From an uncultured Collinsella sp. (GTDB lineage: Bacteria > Actinomycetota > Coriobacteriia > Coriobacteriales > Coriobacteriaceae), in contig CABUSH010000003.1 in NCBI GenBank assembly GCA_902494195.1, positions 49,694-113,693 of the forward strand: a DNA stretch of 64,000 nucleotides. The letters are read 5' to 3'. Position 1 is the first letter of the stretch; each line of letters begins with the position of its first letter. The notes beneath the pieces were generated by a model. That model did no database searches, was not told where the DNA came from, and saw only the letters and a list, made by a program, of their open reading frames with translations. A program made the position numbers and the translations under genes. Positions 40,628-49,228 of the stretch are shown piece after piece.

Positions 40628-42589
40628 TTACTCCTTATTGCGACGGTAGAGGAAGTAACCGCCCGCGGAGATAACGGCAACGCCAGCGATGGCGAATGCA
40701 GCCACCACGCGGCCATCAAAACGATCACCGGTGGTGGGCAGGCCGCCCTTGGTGTTCGTCTTGTTGGTGGTTACCGTGGTCGTGGTGTCCGACTTGCCAG
40801 GCTTCTCGGGCTTGGTGGTGGGCTGCTCGGGCTTACCGGGCTGCTCGGGGGTACCGGGCTGCTCGGGGGTACCGGGCCGCTCAGGAGTACCAGGCTGCTC
40901 GGGAGTGCCAGGCTGATCCGGGGTTACCGGGTCGGTGGCAAGAGCGTCCTTGGCGTAGGTGATGGACTCCTTGAGGCCATGGGTCTCGGTGTTCAGGTCG
41001 CTCGGGGTGAAGGGCGTGCTGAAATCCCCAGCCTTCAGATAGGCGCGCATCTCCTGGAGCAGGGCCTTGCACTTGACGTAGGTGTTCTCGGTGGCAGCCT
41101 TGCCAGCCTTGTTGGCCAAGGCGGTGCGGGCCTCGGTGCCCTCGGCAGCCTGCATGGCCTTGTCGACCTGGAGGTTCTGCTCGATGAGCTCGTTCTGGAG
41201 AGCGTCGAGGTAGGCGCGAACGCCGGTGCCGAGCTGCTCGCGGTGCTCGTAGCAGAGGGAACTAATGTCCATGAGGACGTAGTTGATGGAGTTCTCGGGC
41301 TCCTCGTTGTTCACGATGTCCGTCTCTTCGCAGTGAGCGTAGGAGACATCCTGATTGCTGAAGTAGGGGCTGACCTCGGTGAGCAGTGCAGAGTACAGAG
41401 GAATAGCGACGGAGTAGGCGGCGCGGGAGAGCATCTCCCACTGAATGGTCGCGATCTCGGGGTCCATGCCCTGACGGATCTGGAAGAGGTTGGTCTCGGT
41501 GCTTCTTTCGGTGCCGATGGCGTAGACACCGTCGGTGTTGGCGTTGAGGCCGGGGACATTTTCGCCGCGGTTGCCAAATGCACGGATCATCTCAAAGGTG
41601 TTCCAGTCGGACTTGCCGGGCTTGAAGAACAGGGGCTGGATCTCGCTGACCATGGCTCCGATTTGGTCGGGGCCTTTTTTCGGTTTAACCGTGACGATGT
41701 CGTAATCCGCACCCTTGGTCAACGGGGCCATGAAGTAATCGCGGCCCTGGACATAGCGAGTCCACTGATGAACGCCGGAATCGGCGACGCTTTTGCCATA
41801 GGTCTTGGCAACGTCGAGCTTGCCGTCGGTGTACTCGGCGAAGCCATTTTTCTCGGGCATGGTCTGGATGCCCTCGGAGTGGAGGCAGTTCTCGGCGTCA
41901 TCAAGGTTGACATCGTAATTGAGTCCGCCGATGTTGGGGTTGAGTGAGGCGACGTCATCGGCGAGCTTCATGGCGATCCACTGGTGGCCGGAAAGTGCGG
42001 CAAACAGCCAAGTCTCGTTGCTGTCGGCGATGATAATCTGATCGTTGCCGTTGGCGCCCTGCTCGTCGATGATCTTGCCGAGGAGCTCGACACCCTCACG
42101 TGCTTTGGCACTTTCGCCTAAGATAACGCTGCCGTAGCTATACTCGCCAATGCCAGTGTCGGTCAGGGGGTCTGCCTTGGCGGCTTTATCGTTCATGTTG
42201 GTGGTCAGCGTTGCGGAGCAGGACACGCCCTTCTCGTTGATGCCTGCCTCAGAGTAGGCATCATAGCGCCCGTGCCACTGCGAAGGATGATCGCGCACGT
42301 AGCTATAACGATATGTAGTCTTGGTCGACCTGTATGAGAAGTCGGACTCGTCTGAGCCGTAGGTATACCCGGGGGCATGCGACGGCTCAATGCCAAAGTG
42401 CTTGAGGTAGCGCGGGCCAAAGTCCTCGGCGCGGCCGTAGTACGTGTTGCCGTCGGCCGTAAGGTTCTTGCCCATGTACATCTGCGTGCAGGCGAGCGCA
42501 GACGTCGGCATGGACATGATGGTTGCAGCTCCAAAGGCGAGGCCTATGCCAAGCTTCTTGAGCGCGTTGACGGGGTGAGTTTTCCTCAT
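40628..42589 (-). CDS. C69-family dipeptidase anchored by an LPXTG motif
   Basis: 653 residues. A signal peptide ends TSALA before Cys34; this Cys (ACTQMYMGKNLTADG) is the N-terminal nucleophile of the Ntn-hydrolase C69 (PepD-like) fold once the signal is removed. Core motifs include TYYGRAEDFGPRY, SCSATLTTN and ADSNETWLFAALSGHQW. After residue ~480 a helical region is followed by six or so PEQPGTPEQPG-type repeats, then LPTTGD, a membrane helix and RRNKE, a complete sortase anchor. Wall-bound peptide degradation is the likely role. Confidence 0.9.
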   Translation of the reverse strand: MRKTHPVNALKKLGIGLAFGAATIMSMPTSALACTQMYMGKNLTADGNTYYGRAEDFGPRYLKHFGIEPSHAPGYTYGSDESDFSYRSTKTTYRYSYVRDHPSQWHGRYDAYSEAGINEKGVSCSATLTTNMNDKAAKADPLTDTGIGEYSYGSVILGESAKAREGVELLGKIIDEQGANGNDQIIIADSNETWLFAALSGHQWIAMKLADDVASLNPNIGGLNYDVNLDDAENCLHSEGIQTMPEKNGFAEYTDGKLDVAKTYGKSVADSGVHQWTRYVQGRDYFMAPLTKGADYDIVTVKPKKGPDQIGAMVSEIQPLFFKPGKSDWNTFEMIRAFGNRGENVPGLNANTDGVYAIGTERSTETNLFQIRQGMDPEIATIQWEMLSRAAYSVAIPLYSALLTEVSPYFSNQDVSYAHCEETDIVNNEEPENSINYVLMDISSLCYEHREQLGTGVRAYLDALQNELIEQNLQVDKAMQAAEGTEARTALANKAGKAATENTYVKCKALLQEMRAYLKAGDFSTPFTPSDLNTETHGLKESITYAKDALATDPVTPDQPGTPEQPGTPERPGTPEQPGTPEQPGKPEQPTTKPEKPGKSDTTTTVTTNKTNTKGGLPTTGDRFDGRVVAAFAIAGVAVISAGGYFLYRRNKE

Positions 42590-42819
42590 TTTCCCTCCCA
42601 GCGTGCGAAAGCCTTCTGTCGCCAGAGGGCTTCAGCCAATATAGACACCTCATTAGCGTAACGAACTGGAAACAATATTCATCTATGAAAAATACTTACT
42701 CGATAAGCGTGATGAAATATGCGATGAGCGGTTAATTGTACTCAGCATATAGCTTTACTTTAATAAAGACGCCCTGTAATTACTGTAGTCGAATAAAGTA
42801 GCCGAGAATGCCCGAAATG
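42590..42819. other. AT-rich intergenic region upstream of the C69 gene, no gene seen
   Basis: About 230 bp, visibly AT-rich compared with flanking genes, with no ORF longer than a few codons preceded by a ribosome site. It must contain the promoter of the C69 gene on the minus strand, but no single hexamer pair stands out. Confidence 0.5.
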
Positions 42820-42859
42820 AAAATCCCCTGCTGTTTGGCAAATGCATAAACAGCAGGGG
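42820..42859 (-). terminator. terminator of the lipid-kinase operon
   Basis: CCCCTGCTGTTT and AAACAGCAGGGG form a perfect 12-bp stem with an 11-nt loop, followed on the minus strand by ATTTTC. It lies 36 bp past the small membrane peptide gene. Confidence 0.85.
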
Positions 42860-42895
42860 AGACGATAACTGGATGAATATTATACCAATGTGGAA

Positions 42896-42988
42896 TTACT
42901 TCTTCCGGCGGTGGATCACGTTGATCGCATAGCCGACGAGCATGGCCAAAACGATGATGATAAAGCCGAGCAGGGGATTGTCGTTCAT
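42896..42988 (-). CDS. 30-residue single-helix membrane peptide
   Basis: ATG 42988 behind GGAGGA, stop TAA at 42898-42896. The peptide is MNDNPLLG, then a hydrophobic helix (FIIIVLAMLVGYAINVI), then HRRKK, i.e. a type I single-pass membrane microprotein with a basic cytoplasmic end. It begins 9 bp after the lipid kinase stop and is followed by a strong terminator, so it is a genuine last gene of that operon. The function is unknown; it could assist or localise the kinase. Confidence 0.65.
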   Translation of the reverse strand: MNDNPLLGFIIIVLAMLVGYAINVIHRRKK

Positions 42989-42997
42989 GGGGTCCTC

Positions 42998-43915
42998 CTA
43001 TTTACCAAGCGGTGAGAATTCGTCGACGATGAGGTCGAGGCATTGCGGAAGCGCGCGGGCTCCAAAGACGCCCGAGTTGCTGGAGATGATCTCGCCATCG
43101 AACTGCATGCCCAGCGACGGCGTGCAGGTGATCTTGGCTTCCTTGGTCTGGATGATCTTGAACTGCGGGCGGCCTAGTACCTTGCCGGCGGGGTCGAGTG
43201 CGGCGGTGATCACAGTAGGCAACAGCTGCACGGTGCGCACGGGTTCGATGACCGCAATGTCGACCATGCCATCGTTCATGCGGCAGTCGGGGAACAGGTT
43301 GATGTCGTTTTGGATGACCGAGGTGTTGCCGGCCATGCAGCAGATGCCATCGAGCTCCTCGACTATGCCGTCATGCTCAATCGTAAAGTGCGCCACCGTG
43401 GGGTTGGGCGTGGCGAGCGCGGAGAGGAAGTAGGCGATCTCGCCGATGTCGTTTTTGGTGGGAGCGGCCTTCATCATGATCTCGGCGTCGAAGCCCGAGC
43501 CGGCGATGATGATAAAGCCGTGGCGCTTCTCGTTGCCGTTCTCGTCGAGCCAAAAGAGCTCGCCCATGTCCACTTTGACCGTGCGACCGGCGCGGCAAGC
43601 CTTGGCAAGCGCCGCTGCCTCGGGGGCATTACCGATGTTGTTAAAGAACAGGCAGGCCGTACCGGAGGGGAAGACGAGCGTGGGGACACCGCATCCGCGC
43701 ATCTGATCGAGCACGTTGGAGACGGTGCCGTCGCCGCCCGAAACGACCACGCGGTCAAACTCGCGCACGTCTGCCACGGCGTCCTCGGGCTCCATGCCAT
43801 CGCCGATAAAACGCATCACGACCTCGTCGCCGCCCTGCGCGAGGGCGTGCGTGAATGCGTAGATTTCATCTGAGCTAGGGCCCGATGCCGGGTTGTGGAT
43901 GATAAGGCAGCGCAT
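42998..43915 (-). CDS. diacylglycerol/sphingosine-type lipid kinase (DagK/YegS family)
   Basis: 305 residues. The catalytic glycine motif VVVSGGDGTVSNVLDQM and LVFPSGTACLFFNNIG are family signatures; the opening MRCLIIHNPASGPSS and the C-terminal beta domain (CTPSLGMQFDGEII) are also typical. It phosphorylates a membrane lipid, probably diacylglycerol, recycling it into phospholipid synthesis. It is followed directly by a 30-codon membrane peptide gene. Confidence 0.87.
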   Translation of the reverse strand: MRCLIIHNPASGPSSDEIYAFTHALAQGGDEVVMRFIGDGMEPEDAVADVREFDRVVVSGGDGTVSNVLDQMRGCGVPTLVFPSGTACLFFNNIGNAPEAAALAKACRAGRTVKVDMGELFWLDENGNEKRHGFIIIAGSGFDAEIMMKAAPTKNDIGEIAYFLSALATPNPTVAHFTIEHDGIVEELDGICCMAGNTSVIQNDINLFPDCRMNDGMVDIAVIEPVRTVQLLPTVITAALDPAGKVLGRPQFKIIQTKEAKITCTPSLGMQFDGEIISSNSGVFGARALPQCLDLIVDEFSPLGK

Positions 43916-43944
43916 ACTTACGTTCCCGTTCTGTGACTAACCGA

Positions 43945-43950
43945 GTATAG
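43945..43950 (+). promoter_or_regulatory. -10 box for rnd
   Basis: TATAGT, matching the -10 consensus at five of six positions, about 64 bp upstream of the rnd start. The -35 is weak. Confidence 0.4.
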
Positions 43951-44013
43951 TTGTAAGGCAATGCCGATATCCTACCCGTGTTTTTCGGGCCTAACCTTAT
44001 TCGATGGGTTGAT

Positions 44014-45147
44014 ATGTACATTTCCACACATCAGGCTCTACTCGACTTTTGCCAGCGCGCCCGTGAGTTCGACGCGATCGCCGTCGATACCGAGTTTTTG
44101 CGCGAGCGCACGTTCCATCCGCGCCTGTGCCTGGTTCAGATTGCCACCCCTGCCGAGAGCGTCGCGGTCGATCCCCTGGTGATCGACGACCTATCGCCGC
44201 TGGCCGAGCTTATGGCCGACGAGAGCGTGACCAAGGTCTTCCACGCGTGCTCGCAGGATATGGAGGTCATGCTCCATACCGTGGGCGTACTGCCGCGTCC
44301 CATTTTTGACACGCAGGTGGCCGCCGCCTTTTTGGGCGAGCGTCAGCAGATTTCGTATGGCGCGCTTGTCCAGACGTTCTGCGGCGTATCGCTGCCCAAG
44401 ACCGAGTCGCTGACCGACTGGTCGCGCCGCCCACTGACCGATAAGCAGATTGAGTATGCGATTGATGACGTCAAGTACCTGATCGTCGCCTATACCGAGA
44501 TGATGAGCCGCCTGCGCGAGCTGGGCCGTGTGGACTGGGTGCTCGACGAGCTGCGCCCGCTGGCTGACGAGTCGCACTATCGCGCCGATCGTCACGAGGC
44601 GTTCCGCAAGGTCAAACGCATCAATTCGTGCAGCCGTCACCAGTTGGGCATCGCACGCGAGCTCGCCGCCTGGCGCGAGGATCGCGCCGAGCGCCGTAAC
44701 ATCCCGCGCAAGTGGGTCATGTCCGACGATACGCTGCTGGCGCTCGTTAAGCGCAATCCCGTGCGCGTTGAGGAGTTCCGTAGCATTCGCGGTACCGATC
44801 AGTTGGGGGAGCGCGACGTGGACGGTGCGCTCATGGCCATCAAGCGCGGCGCGAGCTGCCCGCACGATCGCCTGCCGCTCATGGTGCGCGGGCATCATCA
44901 GATCTCTCCGGAGTTGGAGAGCGTGACGGATCTCATGTACGCGCTCATCCGCCTGGTTGCCGAGCGCTCGGGCGTGGCGACCTCGGTCATTGCCTCGCGC
45001 GATGACCTGGCCGACTACATTGAACATCCCGAGCAGAGCCCCCTGCGCGAAGGCTGGCGTTTTGAGCTTGTGGGTTCGCGCCTGGACGATCTGCTCTCCG
45101 GCAATATGGGGCTGACGGTGAAGGACGGAAAAATCGAATTGCTGTAA
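44014..45147 (+). CDS. rnd: ribonuclease D
   Basis: 377 residues. DEDD exonuclease motifs: AIAVDTEFLRERT (Asp-Glu), KVFHACSQDMEVM (Asp) and YAIDDVKYLIVAY (Tyr-Asp), giving a DEDDy 3'-5' exoribonuclease that trims tRNA precursors. Two HRDC-like helical regions follow (REDRAERRNIPRKWVMSDDTLLALVKRNP, near residue 230). ATG 44014 is preferred; GTG 43978 would add 12 non-conserved residues. No clear ribosome site precedes either. Confidence 0.88.
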   Translation: MYISTHQALLDFCQRAREFDAIAVDTEFLRERTFHPRLCLVQIATPAESVAVDPLVIDDLSPLAELMADESVTKVFHACSQDMEVMLHTVGVLPRPIFDTQVAAAFLGERQQISYGALVQTFCGVSLPKTESLTDWSRRPLTDKQIEYAIDDVKYLIVAYTEMMSRLRELGRVDWVLDELRPLADESHYRADRHEAFRKVKRINSCSRHQLGIARELAAWREDRAERRNIPRKWVMSDDTLLALVKRNPVRVEEFRSIRGTDQLGERDVDGALMAIKRGASCPHDRLPLMVRGHHQISPELESVTDLMYALIRLVAERSGVATSVIASRDDLADYIEHPEQSPLREGWRFELVGSRLDDLLSGNMGLTVKDGKIELL

Positions 45148-45211
45148 GGAAGCCTAGCCGTTTGAGTGGGTAGAATGCCTCCAACGTGTAACTCGATTCG
45201 GAGGAATTCGC

Positions 45212-45916
45212 ATGCCTTATTACTATGGATACGGCTTTGGCATCGACCCGCTGTACCTGCTGGTTGTTCTTGTCTGCACGGTGCTTGGCCTTGCCGCACA
45301 GAACTATATCAACTCGACGTACAAAACCTGGTCCAAGGTTCGCTCGGACGGCGACACGGGCGCCACGGTCGCTCGCCGCATGCTCGACGCCAACGGCTGC
45401 AACGCCGTGGGTATCAAGGGTGTCGCCGGCGAGCTCACCGACCATTACAACCCGCAGGACAATAACCTGTATCTCTCGGATGCCAACCGTTCGGGCGGGT
45501 CGGTCGCAAGCGTTGCCGTCGCCTGCCACGAGGCGGGCCATGCCGCCCAGCGTCAAAGCGGTTACGCCATGATGAAGGTTCGCACCGCCCTCGTGCCGGT
45601 CGTCAACTTTACCCAGAACACCTGGACCATCGTGTTGCTCTTGGGCCTGTTTATGAACATTGCCGGGCTCACGACCCTCGCGCTGATCTTCTTCTCGTTT
45701 AGCGTGCTGTTCCAACTGGTTACGCTGCCGGTCGAGATTGATGCTAGTCGGCGCGCCGTGGCGTATATTGAGCAGTCGGGTATGAGCTCCAAGCAGGTCA
45801 ACGGTGCCAAGAAGGTGCTGACGGCCGCCGCGCTTACCTATGTGGCTGCGGCGCTCACCTCGATTATTCAGCTGCTCTATCTTATGGCTCGCTACAACAG
45901 AAACTCCAACCGATAA
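45212..45916 (+). CDS. zinc-dependent membrane protease, YugP family
   Basis: 234 residues. The metalloprotease motif VACHEAGHAAQ is near residue 110, preceded by NNLYLSDANRSGGSVAS. Membrane helices are at the N-terminus (LYLLVVLVCTVLGLAAQ), centre (WTIVLLLGLFMNIAGLTTLALIFFSFSVLFQLVTLPVE) and C-terminus (AALTYVAAALTSIIQLLYLM). The family is conserved in many bacteria with no settled substrate. GGAGGAA supports ATG 45212. Confidence 0.87.
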   Translation: MPYYYGYGFGIDPLYLLVVLVCTVLGLAAQNYINSTYKTWSKVRSDGDTGATVARRMLDANGCNAVGIKGVAGELTDHYNPQDNNLYLSDANRSGGSVASVAVACHEAGHAAQRQSGYAMMKVRTALVPVVNFTQNTWTIVLLLGLFMNIAGLTTLALIFFSFSVLFQLVTLPVEIDASRRAVAYIEQSGMSSKQVNGAKKVLTAAALTYVAAALTSIIQLLYLMARYNRNSNR

Positions 45917-46031
45917 CAAATGGGACAGGCAGGCGCCGCGGGGATTCGTGTCCTCGCGGCGCTGTACTATGTGTTGGACTTAAATTTGCACGGGGCCGGA
46001 GCCTCTGTGCGCGATAACGAAAGGAGGCTGC

Positions 46032-47483
46032 GTGGCAGGCTGGAACCTAACCGGCAATGCTGTTTCCGCCGAATTTGACGGCTCGGACGATCAGGAGCGC
46101 AAGGAGCTCAGCGTGAGCCAGGCGGTGGAGATCGCCGCTGGTGCGCTCGATGCCATTCCGCAGCTGAGCGTTCTGGGCGAGGTCACGGGTTTCCGTGGTC
46201 CCAACGCCCGAAGCGGCCACTGCTACTTCCAGATTAAAGACGACTCGGCCGCCGTCGACTGCATCATCTGGAAGGGCGCCTATCTCAAGCGTACCTTCGA
46301 TCTGCGCGACGGCATGCAGGTGAGCTTTAAGGGCAGCTTCAACCTCTATAAGCCCACGGGTCGTATGAGCTTTGTCGCTCGCTCGTTTTCGCTGGCGGGG
46401 GAGGGTCTGCTGCGTCAACAAGTGGCGCAACTGGCCGAAAAGCTACGCCGCGAGGGCCTGATGGACGAAGCGCGCAAACGCCGCATCCCGGTGTTCTGCT
46501 CACGCGTGGCGGTCGTCACCTCGCTTTCCGGTGCGGTAATCGACGACGTCAAGCGCACATTGCGTCGTCGCAATCCGCTCGTCGAGCTCGTCTGCGTGGG
46601 CGCCAAGGTTCAAGGCGAGGGTGCGCCGGCCGAGCTTATTGAGGGCTTGCGCCGCGCCGCTTCCATTACGCCGGCGCCCGACTGCATCTTGTTGGTACGC
46701 GGCGGCGGCTCCTTTGAGGACCTCATGACCTTCAACGACGAGGAGCTTGCCCGCGCGGTGGCGGCTTGTCCCGTGCCCGTGGTGACCGGCATTGGCCATG
46801 AGCCCGATACCTCGATTTGCGACATGGTGAGCGACCGCCGCGCCTCCACGCCTACGGCGGCGGCAGAATCGGTGGCGCCGGCTATGACGGAGCTGGCCGA
46901 TGTGCTCGAGGCGCGCCATCAGCGTCTGGGTGCCGCGATGGCATCGATGATTGGGTCGGCCCAGGTCGACCTGGAGATGCTCGATCAGCGCGGTCGCCGT
47001 GCCTGGGATACCTATACGGCTCGCTTGGGCGATGCGCTCGATGCGGCTGCGTGCCGCCCGTGCCTCAACGACCCAACGTTTATGGTCGAGCGTCGCGAAT
47101 CGGAGCTTGCGCTGACTGCCGATCGCCTGTCGGGCGCTATAGTGCGCTCGGTCGGGACATTCCGCTCCAACTTTGAGCGCCTGCCCGAGCGTCTGGTTGC
47201 AAGCACCTCGGGGCTCGATGGCAAGCGCCATGCGCTCGCGCTTGCGAGTTCCCGTCTGGAGCATCAGGGGCGCACGATGCTCAACAAGCCCGCGTCCGAC
47301 CTGGGCCGTGCGGCAGCCTCGCTCGATGCCCTGTCGCCGCTCAAGGTGCTTGCCCGCGGTTACTCCATCGCGTACAGCGATGACGGTGTGGCTACGAGCG
47401 CCAAGACTTTTAAGCCCGGCGACGCCATTCGCGTGCGCATGGCAGACGGCAACGTGGCAGCAACGGTCGATACGGTCGAGTAG
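46032..47483 (+). CDS. xseA: exodeoxyribonuclease VII large subunit
   Basis: 483 residues. The N-terminal OB fold (LSVLGEVTGFRGPNARSGHCYFQIKDDSAAVDCIIWKGAY) is followed by the catalytic domain with PVFCSRVAVVTSLSGAVIDDV, PDCILLVRGGGSFEDLMTFNDEELARAVAACP and TGIGHEPDTSICDMVSDRRASTPTAAAE, then a long helical region and the closing LKVLARGYSIAYSDDG. It degrades single-stranded DNA with XseB. The start is GTG 46032 behind AAAGGAGG. xseB follows after 42 bp. Confidence 0.95.
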   Translation: MAGWNLTGNAVSAEFDGSDDQERKELSVSQAVEIAAGALDAIPQLSVLGEVTGFRGPNARSGHCYFQIKDDSAAVDCIIWKGAYLKRTFDLRDGMQVSFKGSFNLYKPTGRMSFVARSFSLAGEGLLRQQVAQLAEKLRREGLMDEARKRRIPVFCSRVAVVTSLSGAVIDDVKRTLRRRNPLVELVCVGAKVQGEGAPAELIEGLRRAASITPAPDCILLVRGGGSFEDLMTFNDEELARAVAACPVPVVTGIGHEPDTSICDMVSDRRASTPTAAAESVAPAMTELADVLEARHQRLGAAMASMIGSAQVDLEMLDQRGRRAWDTYTARLGDALDAAACRPCLNDPTFMVERRESELALTADRLSGAIVRSVGTFRSNFERLPERLVASTSGLDGKRHALALASSRLEHQGRTMLNKPASDLGRAAASLDALSPLKVLARGYSIAYSDDGVATSAKTFKPGDAIRVRMADGNVAATVDTVE

Positions 47484-47525
47484 ACCGCGTTTCATAGCGA
47501 TAAACCTTTAGGAAAGGAAACAGAT

Positions 47526-47792
47526 ATGGCAGAGAAAACCCCGGTCGAGCAGCTTACGTACAAGCAGGCCTCGCAGGAGTTGGAGCTCATCATTCGCAGC
47601 TTGGAGTCGGGCGATATGGAGCTCGAGGAATCGCTCGAGAGCTATACCCGCGGCGTCGAGCTCCTCAAGAGCCTGCGCACCCGCCTGTCCGATGCCGAGC
47701 AGAAGGTCTCGGTGCTTCTTAAGGACGTCGACGGCAACGACGTGCTCGCCGACGGCGAAGCCGCCAACACCGACGACAACCTCTCGTTCTAG
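47526..47792 (+). CDS. xseB: exodeoxyribonuclease VII small subunit
   Basis: 88 residues. The canonical core LTYKQASQELELIIRSLESGDMELEESLESYTRGVELLKSLRTRLSDAEQKV forms two helices that bind XseA. AGGAAA precedes ATG 47526. It is co-transcribed with xseA and probably with the HIT gene 49 bp downstream. Confidence 0.95.
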   Translation: MAEKTPVEQLTYKQASQELELIIRSLESGDMELEESLESYTRGVELLKSLRTRLSDAEQKVSVLLKDVDGNDVLADGEAANTDDNLSF

Positions 47793-47841
47793 CCATCCCG
47801 ACCAAATATAATTACCTTGGTCTGTGAGAAAGGAACCAACT

Positions 47842-48177
47842 ATGTGCGATTGTATCTTCTGCAAAATTGCCAACCACGAGACCCCCTCGACCGTTGTCTA
47901 TGAGGATGACCAGGTCATCGCCTTCGACGACCTCAATCCCCAGGCGCCGGTCCATACGCTCGTGATCCCCAAGAAGCATTACAGTGACATCGCCGACAAC
48001 GTACCTGCCGAGACCATGGGCGCCATGGCTCACGCCATCCAGGAGGTCGCTAAGGCCAAGGGCTTGGAGGACGGTTTCCGCGTCATCTCCAACAAGGGCG
48101 TCAACGCCGGCCAGACCGTCATGCACTTCCACATGCACGTTCTCGGTGGCAAGAACCTGGGCGAGAACCTCATCTGA
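47842..48177 (+). CDS. hinT: HIT-family nucleotide hydrolase (HinT type)
   Basis: 111 residues, purine nucleoside phosphoramidase type. MCDCIFCKIANHETPSTVVYEDDQVIAFDD opens the fold, with the CxxC zinc-site residues, and the histidine triad is in TVMHFHMHVLGGKNLG. ATG 47842 is chosen because GAAAGGA lies just upstream and the GTG at 47824 precedes it. Confidence 0.92.
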   Translation: MCDCIFCKIANHETPSTVVYEDDQVIAFDDLNPQAPVHTLVIPKKHYSDIADNVPAETMGAMAHAIQEVAKAKGLEDGFRVISNKGVNAGQTVMHFHMHVLGGKNLGENLI

Positions 48178-48218
48178 GGGCGCGTAGGCCGTCGACTTGG
48201 CTGCCTTTGGAGTAATCT

Positions 48219-49109
48219 ATGCAGCTCTCTCAACTCGAATACCTTCAAGCTGTAGCGAACTATGGCGGCGTGCGCAAAGCAGCTCGCGCCGTTCACGTGA
48301 GTCCGCAGGCCGTTTCGTCGGCAATAAAAAAGTTGGAATCTGAGTATCAGATTGTTTTGCTCGACCGATCGGCGGGGGAGGCTGTTTTGTCTCCGGCGGG
48401 CAGAGAATTTGCGCGTCGTGCACGCGTGATCCTGGCGCAAGTCGACGATCTCAAAAAGTACGCTCAATCGGGGAACGGCGGCGTTTCGCCCGACGGCCAT
48501 TTCCGTCTTTACGCCCCCTGTCTTCACGGGCGGGGGCTCCTTTTTTCCGAAAACTGGTACGACTCGTTTGAAAGCTCGCACCCTCAGATTCATCTTGATG
48601 TGTGGCATCAGCCAACGGCAACATGCTTTGAATCACTTATACTTGGAATTTCGGACGCGGCTATCTCGTTTGAGGAACCACGGGACAGCGTCCTTTCTTC
48701 AAAATATATGGGTGAAAAGGAGCTCAGGGTTCTTTCATGCCCAGCTGGTCATCAATCTGTTGACGCTATGACCATTCGTGAGTTACTGGGCGGCAGGCTC
48801 GCTGTTCCCATTAATTTGTCACCCTGTCTCAATGCAATCAATCAATGTCCCGAAGCTCAGCTGGTTAATTTCCGCTTTCGCGATGTCGAATACGGAAGCA
48901 GGGCGCAGGCTGAGTTTCTTCAAGCCGGGGGATTGATATTGAGTTTTTCTGGCTCTTCTCTCGCATCAGATGGATTGGAAGTGAGCGAGTGCTCTATTGA
49001 AGGCTCGCATGACGTAGCCTTGCCCATCTACTTTTGCTATCGACAAAATGCCTGGACCGATCGACACCAGACGGTATTTCTTCACCTATTGCGTCATCTT
49101 GCTTCGTGA
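48219..49109 (+). CDS. LysR-family transcriptional regulator
   Basis: 296 residues. The N-terminal winged helix MQLSQLEYLQAVANYGGVRKAARAVHVSPQAVSSAIKKLESEYQ is standard for LysR regulators. The C-terminal co-inducer domain is less conserved (GHFRLYAPCLHGRGLLFSENW, LGISDAAISFEE). Codon use in the second half is noticeably more AT-rich than the preceding xse genes, and the MFS gene that follows has the same style; the regulator-transporter pair may have been acquired together. Its target is unknown, probably itself or the MFS gene. Confidence 0.85.
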   Translation: MQLSQLEYLQAVANYGGVRKAARAVHVSPQAVSSAIKKLESEYQIVLLDRSAGEAVLSPAGREFARRARVILAQVDDLKKYAQSGNGGVSPDGHFRLYAPCLHGRGLLFSENWYDSFESSHPQIHLDVWHQPTATCFESLILGISDAAISFEEPRDSVLSSKYMGEKELRVLSCPAGHQSVDAMTIRELLGGRLAVPINLSPCLNAINQCPEAQLVNFRFRDVEYGSRAQAEFLQAGGLILSFSGSSLASDGLEVSECSIEGSHDVALPIYFCYRQNAWTDRHQTVFLHLLRHLAS

Positions 49110-49228
49110 GGCCATTTGGCCTCGTGTTGTCAAGTGAATGTTGACGCCTTGTAACACATGACTGACGGCTTTGCCCTCATGCTTTTCCAAGATTCCGATT
49201 CAGATTGTTGACTCTTGGAGGGCGGAGC

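Noticed and set aside
40484..41947. 487-codon plus-strand ORF over the C69 peptidase and the ECF leader
   Set aside because: Gly/Val/Leu-rich shadow frame; the start would lie inside the ECF promoter region.
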